Positions 11,019 through 23,221 are shown, numbered from the stretch's first letter. The stretch is DNA of 64,000 nucleotides from Symbiodinium natans (GCA_905221605.1 CAJNDS010000237.1:1-64000), one strand, 5' to 3'. The notes: a model not told the origin generated them from the letters alone. Made by a program: numbers and translations.

Positions 11019-11506
11019 GTTTGGGGTTTCAGGGTTTAGGGTTTGGATTTAGGGTTTAGGGGCTTTAGGGTTTGGGGATTTAGGGATTAGGGATTGGGGA
11101 TTTAGGGTTTGGGGTTTGGCGTTTGGGGATTTAGGGTTTAGAGTTGGGGGTGTTCGGGTTTGGGGAGGTTTTGGCGTTTGGGGGGGTAAGGTTGTGAAGG
11201 CGTAGGGACTTAAAAGACGTCACCTTATTAGACGTGCTTAGGGTATCTTCGGGGTACTTGAGAGGTCTAAGTAGGTTCAAAAATCCAAATCCTGGGTATT
11301 GTTATCCGGTTTTCAGCGGGGTTACAGGAACCCTAGGGTCCTTGACTAAAGGCCTAAAGGCTCTCATGCAGTACCCCACAAACCCTAAACCCCCTGTCAA
11401 CCCCCTAAACCCTAAACCCTAGACCTCAAGCCCTAAACCTTAAACCCTAGACCTCAAGCCCTAAACCCTAAACCCTAGTCCGACCGAAAGCCTTGCCTGC
11501 GCCCAG

Positions 11507-11584
11507 GGCCGAGGTGAACGAGGTGTTCCTGTACCACGGAACCAGCGCCGCGGCTGCGGAGGCGATCAAGACGCACGATTTCAG
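11507..11584 (+). CDS. PARP catalytic domain, exon with HGT motif
   Basis: This exon encodes the start of the ADP-ribosyltransferase fold that binds NAD+. The frame reads EVNEVFLYHGTSAAAAEAI, in which H-G-T is the PARP signature and the His is the first catalytic residue. The acceptor is GCGCCCAG (to 11506). Ending at 11584 before GAGAGG (a GA donor) joins to the next exon as F-R-I-N-L-A-G, which matches usual PARP spacing. Ending at 11590 before GTTTAGGG would insert two residues. The target protein and N-terminal modules are unknown; the candidate exons between 2.0 and 10.3 kb may belong to the same gene. Confidence 0.85.
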
Positions 11585-12029
11585 GAGAGGGTTTAGGGTT
11601 TTAGGGCTTGGGGTTGAGGGTTTAGGGGTTTAGGGGTTTAGAGTTTAGGGGTTAGGGTTTTAGGGCTTGGGGATTGGAGCTCAGGGTTTAGGGGTTGGGG
11701 GTTTGGGGATTTCGGGTTTAGGGCTTAGGATTTAGGGTTTAGGGCGAAAGGATTTAGGATGAGGATGGAGGCGGGGGGCGTTGCGGTTGGTTTGGGGTTT
11801 GGGGTTTCGAGTTTCGTGTGCATGGGTCAAGGACTCCATTTATACTGTTAAGGAATTGTTCGTGAAATCATAATATATTCATAACCCTACTATATTTTGC
11901 CTTAGGGTTAAATAGCGTTAGTTTTTTTTAATTTTTTCATGTTGCTGAAGCAAACCGATATAAAGCAACCAAGCAACCAAACGTTGTTTCCAAATGTTGC
12001 AGCGAACAAACCGATTTATGGAAAATAAT

Positions 12030-12281
12030 AACATACATACATACATACATATATACATATATACATATATATGTATATATGTATATATGTATATATGTAT
12101 ATATGTATATATGTATATATGTATATATGTATATATGTATATCTGTATATACGTATATATGTATATATGTATATATGTATATATGTATATATGTATATAA
12201 GTATGTATGTATGTATGTATGTATGTATGTATGTATGTATGTATGTATGCATATATGTATACATGCCTATATGCATAAATG

Positions 12282-12314
<33 letters not shown>

Positions 12315-12450
12315 GTATGTATCTATGTACATATGTACATATGTACATATGTATATATGTATATATGTATATATGTATATATGTATATATGTATATATGT
12401 ATATATGTATATATGTATATATGTATATATGTATATACACATCTGTTTAT
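12030..12450. repeat. ATGTAT microsatellite
   Basis: About 420 bp of (ATGTAT)n, with (ATGT)n and (TACA)n stretches. It is open in many frames only because of its composition. Confidence 0.95.
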
Positions 12451-12505
12451 ATATAATTATATTATATTATAGTATATCATATTATGTTATAGTTATATTA
12501 TATTA

Positions 12506-13090
12506 GACTGGAAACGGACTTCATTTTTACAATTTTCACCCATCCAAAAGTATAAAAATAATATTTTTATACCTAATCAGGGACGCCAAAATACAGGGAG
12601 CCAGGCCGGAGGCTGAAGGGCGCCAGGCCTAAGACTGGAAACGGACCTCATTTTCAAGTTTCTCCCATCCATAAGTGTCAAAATAGGTAAATTTTATTCT
12701 ACTTAACTTTAACCAGGGACACCAAAAGGGGCACCAGGCCTGAGACTGGAAACGGACCTCTTTTTTGCAATTTTCACCCATCCAAAACTATAAAAACAGG
12801 TATTTTGATAGTAATAAACCCACAAACGGAATTTTTTTTGCAATTTTCACCCATCCATGAGCCAAAATGCATGGGAGCAGGCCGGAGGCTGAAGAGACGG
12901 AGGGCCTGAGACTGGAAACGGACCTCATTTTTGCAATTTTCACCCATCCCAAAGTGCCAAAATAAGTATTTTTCTACTTAGTCAGGGACACCAAAAGGGG
13001 CACCAGGCCTGAGACTGGAAACGGACCTCATTTTTGCAATTTTCATCCATCCAAAAGTGCAAAAATAGGTAATATTTCAATAGTTAATAC
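12506..13090. repeat. Tandem satellite, about five units
   Basis: Each unit starts AGACTGGAAACGGACCTC, followed by TTTTGCAATTTTCACCCATCC and AAAAGTG-like sequence. Units begin near 12506, 12630, 12743, 12910 and 13012, with lengths of 100-165 bp. The third unit contains a partial internal duplication. A diverged relative continues at about 13230-13280, and the central motif recurs in the foldback at 15219-16010. Confidence 0.9.
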
Positions 13091-13499
13091 GTATATGTAA
13101 ATGACAGTGGACCCCACAAAACTTAAGGCCGAGTATTGAAATTGCTTGTCCAACAAGGCATGCATACAGGCCCCGTCCAAACAGAGGCCGATCTTTGCTT
13201 ACAATGGTCGCAAGCAAGCTCAAGGCTGAAAACCGGCATACTTTTCCGTAATTTTCGGCTAGCCGAAAGTGCAAAACTGGTTACACTTCCGGGTTTGATT
13301 GTCAAACAAAACAAAGCAGGCCCGAGAAAGTGAGAGCACCTGGTAAATTTCGCCTCTGGTGTTTGCTTGATTGAGCCAGATCTACCTTTCAAGATCAAAA
13401 ATGCGGTCTGTAGTTTACAACATTGAAAAGAATGCAAAAAACAGTCTCTTTGGCAGAAAAACCACCCTTAGAAACTCATGAAGAGCGCTTACAATTTGG

Positions 13500-15220
13500 T
13501 CGAACTTCTTAGGGTTTAGGGTTTAGGGTTTCTTAGGGTTTAGGGTGCTCAGGGTTTCGGGCTCTTAGGGTTTAGGGCTTCTTAGCGTTTAGGGCGCACG
13601 GTTTAGGGCTTTTGGCTTCTTAGGGCTTAGGGTTTTGGGCTTAGGGCTTCTTAGGGCTTCTTAGGGTTTGGGGTTTCGGGCGCGGCATAGGGCGTTTTAG
13701 GGATTATGGCATAGGGTTTTGAGGGTTTGGGTTTGTTAGGGTTTTGGTGTTTCTCAGGGTTTTGGGCTTTTTTTTCTTCATCTGGACTCGCTTGCGGGAC
13801 GAGTCGTCCTCCAGAGTGAAGCACGGGTCTAGGGGTTAGGGATTAGGGTTTAGGGTCGGTTTGGGGCTTGTTAGGGTTCAGGGTTTAGGGCTTCTTAGGG
13901 TGTTTTAGGGTTTAGGGCTTAGGGTTTTTAGGGTTTTAGACCCCAAACCCTGAAGACCTCCTCAACCCCAACGGCCCCCACGGTTTAGGGTTTAGGGTTT
14001 AGATTGCCGTGGACAAGAGGGGGGGCAGGGGGGGGGGGGGAGCGCACGCCCTGCGCAAGCACAAAAAACGTGCCAACCCTAATGCGATTATCAATATGAT
14101 TTCACTATTGTTACTACTATTATTACCGTTACAACTACAATTACTGCTACTAATGCCGTAACAGTAATCGTAATCGTAACAAGAACAAGAAGAGTAAAGG
14201 TAATAGTAGCAATAATAGAAATAGTAATCGAAATAGTAAGAGTAAGAGTCGTCGTAATAGCAACCCACCCTGAGTGGACTTCCTAGGGTATATGACCCCC
14301 AATTGAGGATTCATTTAACCCGCAACCCTCAACCCTGAGCCCGCAACCCCAAAACTTAAACCTGCAACCCTAAGCCCCAGCTCTGAAGGTGAACTCCAAA
14401 CATCGACCCTCAACCCTAAAACTTAAACCGGAAACCCCAAACCCCAACATTGAACCCTCAACCCCCAAAACCCAACACCCCAGCCCTCAACCCTAAACCC
14501 CCCGACCCCAAACCTTAGAGCCAAAATCCTAAACCCAAACCCTAAAACCTCAACCCTGCACCGTAAACCCTTTTTCACAAGGGACTCGACTGCTGCCCTT
14601 TCTGCCCGGACCTTAACCCTAAACCTTGAAACCCTAAACCCTAAACCCCAAACTACAAACCCTAAACCCCGCCTCTGAACCCTCAGGCTTCTTAGGCTTT
14701 AGGGTTTAGGGTTGGTTGCGGGTTTAGGGTTTAGGGTTTAGGGTTTAGGGTTTAGGGTTTAGGGTTTAGGGTTTGGGGTTTGGGGTTTGGGGTTTGGGGT
14801 TTAGGGTTTAGGGTCCCTAAGCCCTATAGCCTGAACCCTCAGAAATCCTAAACCTTGAAAACCCTAAACCCTAGCAAACCCTAAGCCCTAAACACTAAAC
14901 CCTAAAACCCTAAGCCCTAAACCCTAAACCCTAACAAGCCGTAAACCCTAAATCCGAAGAAGCCCTAAACCCTAAACCCTAAACCCTAAACCCTAAGAAG
15001 CCCTAAGAAGCCCTAAGAAGCCCTAAACCCTAAGAAGCCCTAAACCCTAAGACCCTAAGAACCCTGAAGCCTAAAAAAAACAAGCCCTAAACCCTAGACC
15101 CTAAGCCCTAAACCTTAAGAAGGGCCCTAAGAAGCCCTAAACCCTAAACCCTAAGAAGCCCTGAGCCCCAAACCCTAAGCCCTAAGCCTTAAGCCCTAAA
15201 CCTAAGCCCTAAACCCTGAA
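13500..15220. repeat. Degenerate telomere-like repeat field
   Basis: TTTAGGG variants with inserted TTCTTAGGG units lie at 13505-13990. Mirror CCCTAAA/AAGCCC variants lie at 14300-15210. A trinucleotide-rich block (TACTAC/GTAATA) lies at 14095-14255. No exon is supported. Confidence 0.8.
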
Positions 15221-16010
15221 CCCCAACGTCACTCCAAATCAAAACGGTCCCTGAAAAAGCGCTTTTCGCTCAGTGAAAAGTGCATGAAAGGGTTCGTTTC
15301 GAGTTAACAGGAAGTCGAGGTGCGAGGATTCGAGGGTTTATTTCAAACAGTACATACAGTCCACGCACTTAGTCGTCCGAACGAGCGTCCTGTTTACACT
15401 TTCCTATAGGCGAAAATTGCAAAAACAATGCCCGAATGGAAGACAAATTCGGAGCAGCCGCGATTCGAAAAAAAGGCCGCGGGACAGTTCGCAGAAATCC
15501 CCCTAGACAATTCACAAGGTGCCCAGGCATTACGAATTATCTAGGGAGAACCGGTTTTACCCAGACAATTGTAATGTTAAAATCGGCTTTCGGGAAGACG
15601 GTCTTGGTGTAAGGCCGATTTCCCCTTATAACTGTCTGGGTAAAACCGGTTCCCCCTAGACAATTCGCAATGTCTGGGGACATTGCTTTTTGTCTGGGGG
15701 TCCTTTTCTCAACTGTCCAACGCCGACTTGTCCCAAACCGGTTCTACCCAGACAATTGCGTGGAGGGCGAAACATGAACCGCTTCCATATTCCATTCGGT
15801 TATTGTTTTTGCAATTTTCGCCTATAGAAAAGTGTAAACAGGACAATCGTGCGGATGATTAGGTTTCATGGGCTGTACTGTTTGAAATCAGCCCTCGAAT
15901 CCTCGCACTCCGAATTCCTCTTAACTCGAAACGAACCCTTATTTTGCATTTTTCACTGAGCGAAAAGTGTTTTTTCAGGGACCGTTTTGATTTGGAGTGA
16001 TGTTGGGGTT
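15219..16010. mobile_element. Nested foldback element, 0.8 kb
   Basis: Left arm 15219-15450 and right arm about 15780-16010 are inverted copies of about 230 bp. The left outer end is CCCCAACGTCACTCCAAATC and the right end GATTTGGAGTGATGTTGGGG. The loop holds a second inverted pair, GAACCGGTTTTACCCAGACA near 15548 and TGTCTGGGTAAAACCGGTT near 15623. No transposase frame is visible, so this is a non-autonomous foldback or MITE. Confidence 0.85.
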
Positions 16011-16033
16011 GACAAAGCCCGGTTCGCCTAACT

Positions 16034-16125
16034 TTTGACACGGTCTCTGAAAAAGCAGGTCTCGCAGAGGGAAAAAGTGCTTTTTCAGGGACCGATTCGA
16101 TTTGGAGAAACGTTGGGGTTGCAAG
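16034..16125. mobile_element. Small deletion derivative of the foldback
   Basis: The outer-end motifs of the foldback recur here as a short hairpin: CGGTCTCTGAAAAAGCA and TGCTTTTTCAGGGACCG, then TTTGGAG and CGTTGGGGTTG. It lies directly after the large copy. Confidence 0.7.
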
Positions 16126-16789
16126 GCTTTAAAAAAATAGAGCAGCTCTTCAAGGTTCCTGTCGAGCACAAGTCTAAGCCTGGGGTTTAAAAAGTTAACT
16201 CACTCACTGAAGCAGACCACTGTTCCATGTTTAACTAGCACCGCTTTTTGGGGACCGAGCGTGCTTAACTAGCATCCTTGCTTTTTGGGCCTAAACCCTA
16301 AAATCCCTAAACCCTAAATCATTTCGCAGAGCAGTCCGATTACTTATAAGCCCTAAAATCCCTACACCGTAAACCCTGAAATCCCTAACCCTAAATCAAT
16401 TTGCAGAGCAGTCAGGTTTGGGAACAACTTTAAGCCCCGAAGCCCCCTAAGCCCCCCCCCCCCAGCGCCCTCAGCCCGCGAAGCTCTCAAACCGCCCCCT
16501 GAGCGCCCAGTCAAACCCTCCTTGGGTGTCAAAAGCTGAACGGTGAATGCGCGCCGGCGAAAACAAAATGATTATGTTCAGCTCTGTAGCCTGGTGGTTT
16601 TGGGGTCGGAATAAATTACTAAGAGTCTTCCCTTATAGTCCCTCTGAAATTCTACTGTGATCACCCCCCAAAAACCCTATTCTAATTATTGAGGCCCTTT
16701 TTTCAGTGGTTTCCGAAATTAGAGGTACCTTATGGCGGCGCGTTTTTTTGGCTAAACTGCCACCCGTATTTTCTTTTGCTATGTCGCAT

Positions 16790-17035
16790 CGGGACGTACC
16801 CGGGACTGGGACCGGGAGGGGAGGAAGGCTATGCAACGGCAAAAAACAAACGCGCCCCAGGGACCCAACGAGGACCACGGGCAGAGGCCACCAGCAGTGC
16901 AGTGAGTGAGCCGGCCGGGGCGGTTACGGAACAAAAAGCGAAAGCCCCCTCGGCTACGCAACCAAAAAAAGCCCCTCCCCCAGGGACGGACCCGGGACGA
17001 CCACGGGCAGAGGCCACCAGCAGAACCATGGGAAT
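16790..17035. repeat. Tandem duplication of about 123 bp
   Basis: The segment ACCACGGGCAGAGGCCACCA occurs at about 16873 and about 16998. The flanking sequence (CCCAGGGAC, and GCTATGCAACGGC versus GCTACGCAACC) is also shared. The open frames here probably reflect the repeat and are not called as a gene. Confidence 0.65.
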
Positions 17036-17104
17036 CTAAAACCTAAACCCGGAACCCTAAACCGTTCACCCTAAACCCAAACCTAAACCGCTGGAAAATG
17101 CCAA

Positions 17105-18850
17105 AGATGGCCCCCCCCCCAACCCATGATGCGAGCATTGTGTTTGCAAGTGGGGGCGGGGTTGCCCCCAACCCCCCCGCTTGTTTTTCAAGCCGGTCTA
17201 GTTTGCTTCAAAGCATATGAACCCACGTGATGCGAGCATTGTGCTTGCAAGTGGGGGGGCTGCACCCCCCCGCCCGAACCCCCCCCGCTTTTTTTAAGCC
17301 GCAAGTTTGCCAAACCCATGATGCGTGCATTGCGTTTGCAAATGAGGGGGGGCTGCGCTTTCTTTTAGGCCTTGTCGGACAAGCAAAGCTCGGCCTCTAT
17401 TTTGGTGTCCCTTCTTTGGGCTTGTTTGACCCCCCAGCCTTCCGGAAGCAAACAGTTAAGGCCCCCAGATCTCTGCAGCCTTAAACTTCAACTCCCCCCC
17501 CCGTGACCAGCCCCCAGAAGCAAGCAGCTAAGGCCCTCAGATCTCTGCAGCTTTAAACTTCAAACCCCCACCCCCCTAGCCCTCCGGAAGCGAACAGTTG
17601 AGGCCCCCAGATCTTTGCAGCCTTACACTTCAACCCCAACCCCCCCCAGCCCTCCAGAAGCAAACAGTCAACCTTCAAACTCTAAACCCTAAACCCTAAA
17701 ATCCTTAAACCTTAAATCATTTCGCAGAGCAGTTTTGGAACGACTTTAAACCCTAACCCTAAACCCTAAACCCTGACATCCCTAAACCCTAAATCATTTT
17801 GCAGAGCAGTCAGATTTGGGAAGAAACTTAAACCCGAAATCATTTCGCAGGGCAGTCAGATTTGGGAACAGCCTTACAAAACCCTGAAATCCCGAAACCT
17901 TAAATTTCCTCACAGAACAGTCAGACTTGGGAACGACCCGAAGATCCCTAAACCTGAAACCCTGAAATCCCTAAGCCTAAATCATTTCGCAGAGCAGTCA
18001 GATTTGGAAACAACCGCCTTAAACCCTAAAGCCCAGGACGCCCCCAAAGCCCCCGAAGCCCCCAAAGCCCCCTAAGCCCACCAAACCCTAAACTCCCTAA
18101 ACCCTAGAACCCGAAACCTTAAACCCTAAACCTTAGATTTGGGAACAACCCTGTAAACCCCAACATCCCTAAAATCCCTAAACCCTAAACCCTGACATCC
18201 CTAAACCCTAAATCATCTCGCAGAGCAGTCAGATTTGGGAACAACCTTATAAAGCCCTAAACCCTAAATCATTTCGCAGAGCAGTCAGATTGGGAACAGC
18301 CTTATAAACCCTCCCTAAACCCTAAACCCTGAAACAGAGCAGTCAGAATTTGGGAACAGCCGTAAACCCTAAAGCCCTCGACGCCCCCGAAACCCCCTAA
18401 GCCCCCTAAGCTCCCAAACCCCCCCCCCTGAGCCCCCGTCAGACCCAAGCCAACCAGAGGCAAACAGTTAAGGCCCCCAGATCCCCCCCCCCCCCAGCCT
18501 TCCGGAAGCGAACAGTTAAGGTTCCCAGATCTCTGCAGCCTTAAACTTCAACCCCCCCCCCCCCCCGCCGCCCGCAGCCCTCCAGAAGTAGACAGTTAAG
18601 CCCCCCGATCTCTGCAGCCTTAAACTTCAAACCCTAAATCCTAAACCTTAAATCATTTCGCAGAGCAGTTTGGGAACAACCTGAAACCCTGCAATCCCTA
18701 AACCCTAACCCTAAAATCCCTCAACCATAAACCCTAAACCCTGACAACCCTAAACCCCAAATCATTTCGCAGAGCAGTCATATTTGGGAAGAAACTTAAA
18801 CCCTAAATTATTTCGCAGAGCAGTCAGATTCGGGAACAACCTCATAAACC
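17105..18850. repeat. Interleaved satellite field
   Basis: Three units recur: CCATGATGCGAGCATTGTG (near 17127, 17228 and 17317), CAAACAGTTAAGGCCCCCAG (near 17450, 18467 and others) and AATCATTTCGCAGAGCAGTC (at least eight times from 16318 to 18820). CCCTAAA runs and C homopolymers lie between them. No exon is supported. Confidence 0.85.
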
Positions 18851-19654
18851 CTATAAATTTCACTGCAACAGTAGCAGCTCGTTTGCATTACTCCTTCACA
18901 TTCCTAAGCTCAAAACCCTCTTGCGGCCTTCTAGACTACTATCTATAGTCCTAGGTTGGTACTTCTGCAGCACCATTCCGCAGTACTTCAGCAGCACTGC
19001 CACGTATATAATCCAAACTTATAAGATTGTAGGGCTTATTAGGGGCTTAGGGGTTCAAGATCCAGGGCCTAGTTTTGCCGGTACTTCTGCAGCACCGCAA
19101 AGTGGTACTTGAACAGCACCACCCCGTATACAATTATACTGAGAAGGAACCCTTAAACTTAGATCCCTACAAGTAATAAGGGTTTATGGCTCATGGGTTG
19201 AGGGCGATAATTTTTTAATTTTTTTGGGCCCGCTATTTAACCCTAAGTTGCAAAATATTCCAGTGAATCATATTGGGATCCCCATGGTAACGTCAGGAAT
19301 ATTCGTTCAGTCATGTTGACAAGGGATTAGGGTTCCAGCTTAAAGAACACCCGAACCCTAAACTCTAAACCGGAATATGCAGTGTCCAGAGCAGCCGTCT
19401 GGGTCGACGGATTTCAGTGTAGGGCGGGAAGGCTAAGCCACATTCAGGGATTAGGGGGATTAAGGTTTGGGTCGTAGGGGGTTTGGAATCCCTAAACCCA
19501 AAACCCTAAACCCTAAACCCTAAACCCTAAGCGCCCTTGGGGCTTGATGTACATATTCTGGGCACCGTGAGGGTCTCGAGTTGTTGTATCATCCTTGCAG
19601 CTTAGGGCTGAGGTCTTGTAGGGTTTAGGTGTGTAGGGGTTTATATAGGGGTTT

Positions 19655-19795
19655 AGGGGTTTAGGGTTTAGGGTTTAGGGTTGGGGGTTTAGGGTTTAGG
19701 GTTTAGGGTTTAGGGTTTAGGGTTTAGGGTTTAGGGTTTAGGGTTTAGGGTTTAGGGGGGATTTGGGGGGGGGGGGGGGGGGGGTTTAGGGGTTA
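19655..19795. repeat. TTTAGGG array
   Basis: About 16 units ending in a G run. Confidence 0.9.
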
Positions 19796-19867
19796 GGGTT
19801 CTTAACGGCATGGTTGCATGCATTGATCTGAGACTTGAATATCAGGTGCCCCATTGCGAAGATTGTG

Positions 19868-19869
<2 letters not shown>

Positions 19870-19921
<52 letters not shown>
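19870..19921. repeat. (CTG)n microsatellite
   Basis: About 17 perfect CTG units. On the minus strand this would read as poly-Gln, but no gene support is seen around it. Confidence 0.95.
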
Positions 19922-20176
19922 GCAAGTTGAACTGAGTTGCCGTATACATTTCGATACATAATTAAACTTGTTTCCAAGTTTCTCCTAAACCCATGATGAT
20001 CACCTTTCGTAAGAACCTGCGGCCTAACAGCCCAGACCTCCCCCTTTAATCCCCCTCAACAAGGCATGTATCTGCATAGTACGAACGCCTGTATACCTTT
20101 TTTCAGACCCTAACCTTGAACCCTGAACCCTACCTTAGTACTGCGTGACTGAGCCCTGCCTCAGCCTTAGCCGCAG

Positions 20177-20220
20177 GATCAACTTGGCGGGCACCAACGC
20201 GGGCACCCTCTACGGACGAG
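20177..20220 (+). CDS. PARP catalytic domain, exon 2
   Basis: The acceptor is CCGCAG (to 20176). Reading INLAGTNAGTLYGRG in frame needs a GC donor at 20221, so that the last G plus GT of the next exon makes the Gly of G-I-Y. The motif AGTNAGTLYGRG is the NAD-pocket loop of PARPs. Using a GT a few bases later (20229) would break the motif, so the family itself argues for the GC donor. Confidence 0.9.
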
Positions 20221-20613
20221 GCTCGAAGGTTGGATGTTGCTGCCACGGTCTTTCTGTTGCTTGAGGGGTTACAGGGTGGATATAGGGTTGACTCGATGTC
20301 ATAGGGTTTCAGGAAACGGATTTATGGGCTTTTATAGGTTTTTTTTGGGGGGTGTTACAGGGCTTTATAGGGTTTGTAGAGGTTTACAGGGCTCTATACT
20401 AGAGGGTTTGCGGGGTTTATGGGGTTTATGTCGCTTAGGGAGCCTGGTGCCAGCATGGGATTCTCAGCACATTCTGGAATTTGGTCCCTTTTGGTACGCT
20501 ACAACTACCCTAAACGCACCCCAACCTTAAACCCCAAACCCTATCAAAATGACCGGGGATCTGAATATGATTCAGGAATGTTTCGCAAAAGAACATGAGT
20601 CTGCGCCCTCCGT

Positions 20614-20735
20614 ATGGTCCCCTACCTTCTTTAAAGGGCTCTGAAGTATGGGGGGTATGAGGGGTCCCTTTTTTCAGGGCCCGTACTGAGGGACCATGTA
20701 ACTGCCCTTAGAATCTCATGGTAGGGGTTTGAAGC
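20614..20735. repeat. Repeat family E, copy 2
   Basis: It contains AAAGGGCTCTGAAGTATGGG and GACCATGTAACTGCCCTTAG, shared with copies at 1815, 25700 and 45519. It lies inside a PARP intron. Confidence 0.55.
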
Positions 20736-20942
20736 TGACTGACGAGGCGTTGCTCCAATGAGGTGCGTTAAAGTGTCAGAGATATTCGCATGCTTTGTTC
20801 AGAGCACCTGGGTTGTAGGTATCAGGTTTCGGTTGAGGCTTGAGGGTGTTATATATATATATACATACATATATATATTATGGTTGAGGGTTTAGGGCAG
20901 CCAGGAGGTTAGGAGGACAACGTGGCCCGCAAGCACACGCAG

Positions 20943-20972
20943 GTATCTACCTCGCTGAGAACGGGACCAAAA
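20943..20972 (+). CDS. PARP catalytic domain, 30-nt exon with catalytic Tyr
   Basis: The acceptor is CACGCAG (to 20942) and the donor GCCGGG starts at 20973. The exon gives (G)IYLAENGTK(S). The Tyr of GIYLAE is the second residue of the PARP H-Y-E triad. Both its introns need GC donors to keep frame, and the joined product S-D-E-Y after it is typical for the family. Confidence 0.9.
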
Positions 20973-20993
20973 GCCGGGGGCCAAGTGAATCCC

Positions 20994-21160
<167 letters not shown>

Positions 21161-21235
21161 AGACTCGTCATTTCGGGCAAATATCGTGGTGGGCGCGTTT
21201 GCCCTCTAGCCCCGAGCCACAGCTCAAGGACAGTC

Positions 21236-21361
21236 TACTTGGATGTTCATGGTACTTCGAAACCCAATTATGCCTGTACTTGATTACAACCCTAAGTGTA
21301 CTTAAGGGGTTTATAAGTGGGGTATAACTTCACTTATAGTTGTGTTACTAAGTACAAGTAG
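21236..21361. mobile_element. Introner-like element, family A copy 1
   Basis: The left end is TACTTGGATGTTCATGGTACTT and the right end is ACTAAGTACAAGTAG, with inner GGGGTTTATAAGTGGGGTATAA. It is about 126 bp, is found inside a PARP intron and is diverged at the right end. Confidence 0.7.
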
Positions 21362-21454
21362 GGTCTAGGGTTAGGGTTTAGGATCTAGGTCACTTGTAGC
21401 TTCCCCGCCATCATCGAAGACTTCGTATCGTAGCACCCCTAATTAGTACCCTTT

Positions 21455-21515
21455 GCGACTATTGGGTCGTTCTTAGGAACCCTAAAACGGATCTACTTTT
21501 TGGATCCTCCCAGGG
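21455..21515. repeat. Repeat family H, copy 1
   Basis: CGACTATTGGGTCGTTCTTAGGAACC...TTTTTGGATCCTCCCAGGG. A similar copy lies at 60302-60372. Confidence 0.6.
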
Positions 21516-21537
21516 CTCTGTTTTAAACCCTACATCA

Positions 21538-21675
21538 AACCCTAAACCCTAAAGCCTAAAACCTAAGCCCTAAACCCTAAACCCTAAACCCTAAACCCTA
21601 AACCCTAAACCCTAAACCCTAAACCCTAAACCCTAAACCCTAAACCCTAAACCCTAAACCCTAAACCCTAAACCT
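21538..21675. repeat. CCCTAAA array before a PARP exon
   Basis: About 17 units end 12 bp before the acceptor of the exon at 21688. Confidence 0.95.
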
Positions 21676-21687
21676 TGCTTTGAAAAG

Positions 21688-21785
21688 GCGACGAGTACAC
21701 CACGCCTATGGCAGACGGCGTGCGACATCTACTGGTTTGCCGGGTGGTCCTTGGCAGGGTCTACTACACCGATACCAAGGACGTC
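21688..21785 (+). CDS. PARP catalytic domain, exon 4
   Basis: The frame contains GVRHLLVCRVVLGRVYY, the conserved PARP strand that follows the donor loop, preceded by DEYTTPMAD. The acceptor is GAAAAG (to 21687). The donor is GC at 21786, giving phase 0 into the next exon (K-D-V then E-T-D-P). This is one of the clearest coding stretches in the window. Confidence 0.92.
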
Positions 21786-22227
21786 GCAAACCCTAAGCCC
21801 CTCCACCGCCCCTACGCCCTAAGACCCAAAACCCTCAAACACTCAAACCCTAGACCTGCAACCCGAAACCCCAAACCCTCAACAAAGCACTCTGAACCTG
21901 CAAGCCCCTGACCCCAAAACCCTAGTTAAGCGCCAACGAACAACTGTTGGTTGGACATCTTCGCTGGCGCCCCACAAACTTCCCCGTCCTCCTCTGGAAG
22001 CCGATGTTGTGCTTAATGCCAAATATGTGCTTACGAACCCACAAAAATGAAGAATAATCATCCCGAGATTGCCCTTATATAGGGTTTAGGGTTTAGGGTT
22101 TAGGGTTTAGGGTTTAGGGGAAGATTGATGGTTTTTTGGGGCGGGTTCGCTAGCCAACGGTAGTTGCGCTCTACGAGTTGAGTTGTTGGACGTCTCTGGG
22201 ATGTGTTTCCAATGACTCACCTGCGTC

Positions 22228-22405
22228 TGCTGACCTTTAAGAGCCCAATACCCCTTTATTGAGGAATATACCCCTAAACCCTAAACCCTAAACCCTAAAC
22301 CCTAAACCCTAAACCCTAAACCCTAAACCCTAAACCCTAAATCAAACTAAGGATCCCTGTATGTTTTAATGTATATTCCATAATTAAGGGGTATTGGAAT
22401 CTCTG
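22228..22405. mobile_element. Inverted-repeat element split by CCCTAAA array
   Basis: The left arm AATACCCCTTTATTGAGGAATATAC (near 22247) faces the right arm GTATATTCCATAATTAAGGGGTATT (near 22371). Between them are about nine perfect CCCTAAA units. The telomere-like array sits in the loop of the hairpin. Confidence 0.75.
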
Positions 22406-23221
22406 GGGATGTTTCGTGTCCCCCAGGTTCCCTGCAGGGTTGAGGGGTCTCATGCCAGAGTGGGTTCAGGGTTTCAGGTTTAGTGTTTGGGGTTTAGGGT
22501 TCAGGGTTTAGGGTTTAGGGTTTCGGGTTTGGGGTTTGGAGTTTAGGGTTGCGGGCTTAGGGTTTGAGGTTTGGGATTTAGAGTTTGGGGTTCGGGCTTG
22601 GGGTTATGAACGAAGCTAGCTACTACAACGGGCTGGAACTCAGGGAGACGGCAAGAAGCGCAACTTCATCTCCGTTTTTTTGAGGGGAGGGGGGCGGAAA
22701 GTAGTATACATATCGTACATGTATAAATACTTATACAGAACCCTCAACATAAAAGTATATATACATATATATATATGAGGATTCTCACATCAGTTCAAGA
22801 AGCTCTGCCTTAATTGAAGCCCCCCCCTAGAATCCCGAGGATCCTTGCAGCTTGAGTCTCATGGGTTCAGGGTTTAGGGTTTCGGGTTTAGGGTTTAGGG
22901 TTTAAAATTCACAAACAACACGCGCGCGCTCACGAACAAGACTCTTCGAACCCCCCCCCCCCCGCCCCGGAACAAATGACAGGGTGCAGGGCTCTAGGGT
23001 TTGAGGTTTAGGGACCCCAACAGGGCACAGAGGCCACCCTTTTGACGCAGCAAGTAGGGAGAGTAAGTTGGGTTGTGGGGATTTGTTGAGGCTTTCTAGG
23101 GGACGCTAAGTACACTTACTAAGTCAAAAGGACGCCTAACCCTAAACCCTAAACCCTAAACCCTAAACCCTAAACCCTGCAGAATACCCCCCAAATCCTC
23201 AACTCGGCGGACGTTGCGCAG

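Noticed and set aside
11994-12506. Several open frames of 68-133 codons rich in Tyr, Ile and Met
   Set aside because: They are translations of the ATGTAT microsatellite, and both strands and multiple frames are open for the same reason.
12506-13440. Protein-coding gene in the satellite and just after it
   Set aside because: The frames of 60-104 codons do not keep similarity between satellite units and lack splice or start support.
13999-14268. Minus-strand frame with many Tyr, Asp and Ser
   Set aside because: It comes from a TACTAC/GTAATA trinucleotide block without splice support.
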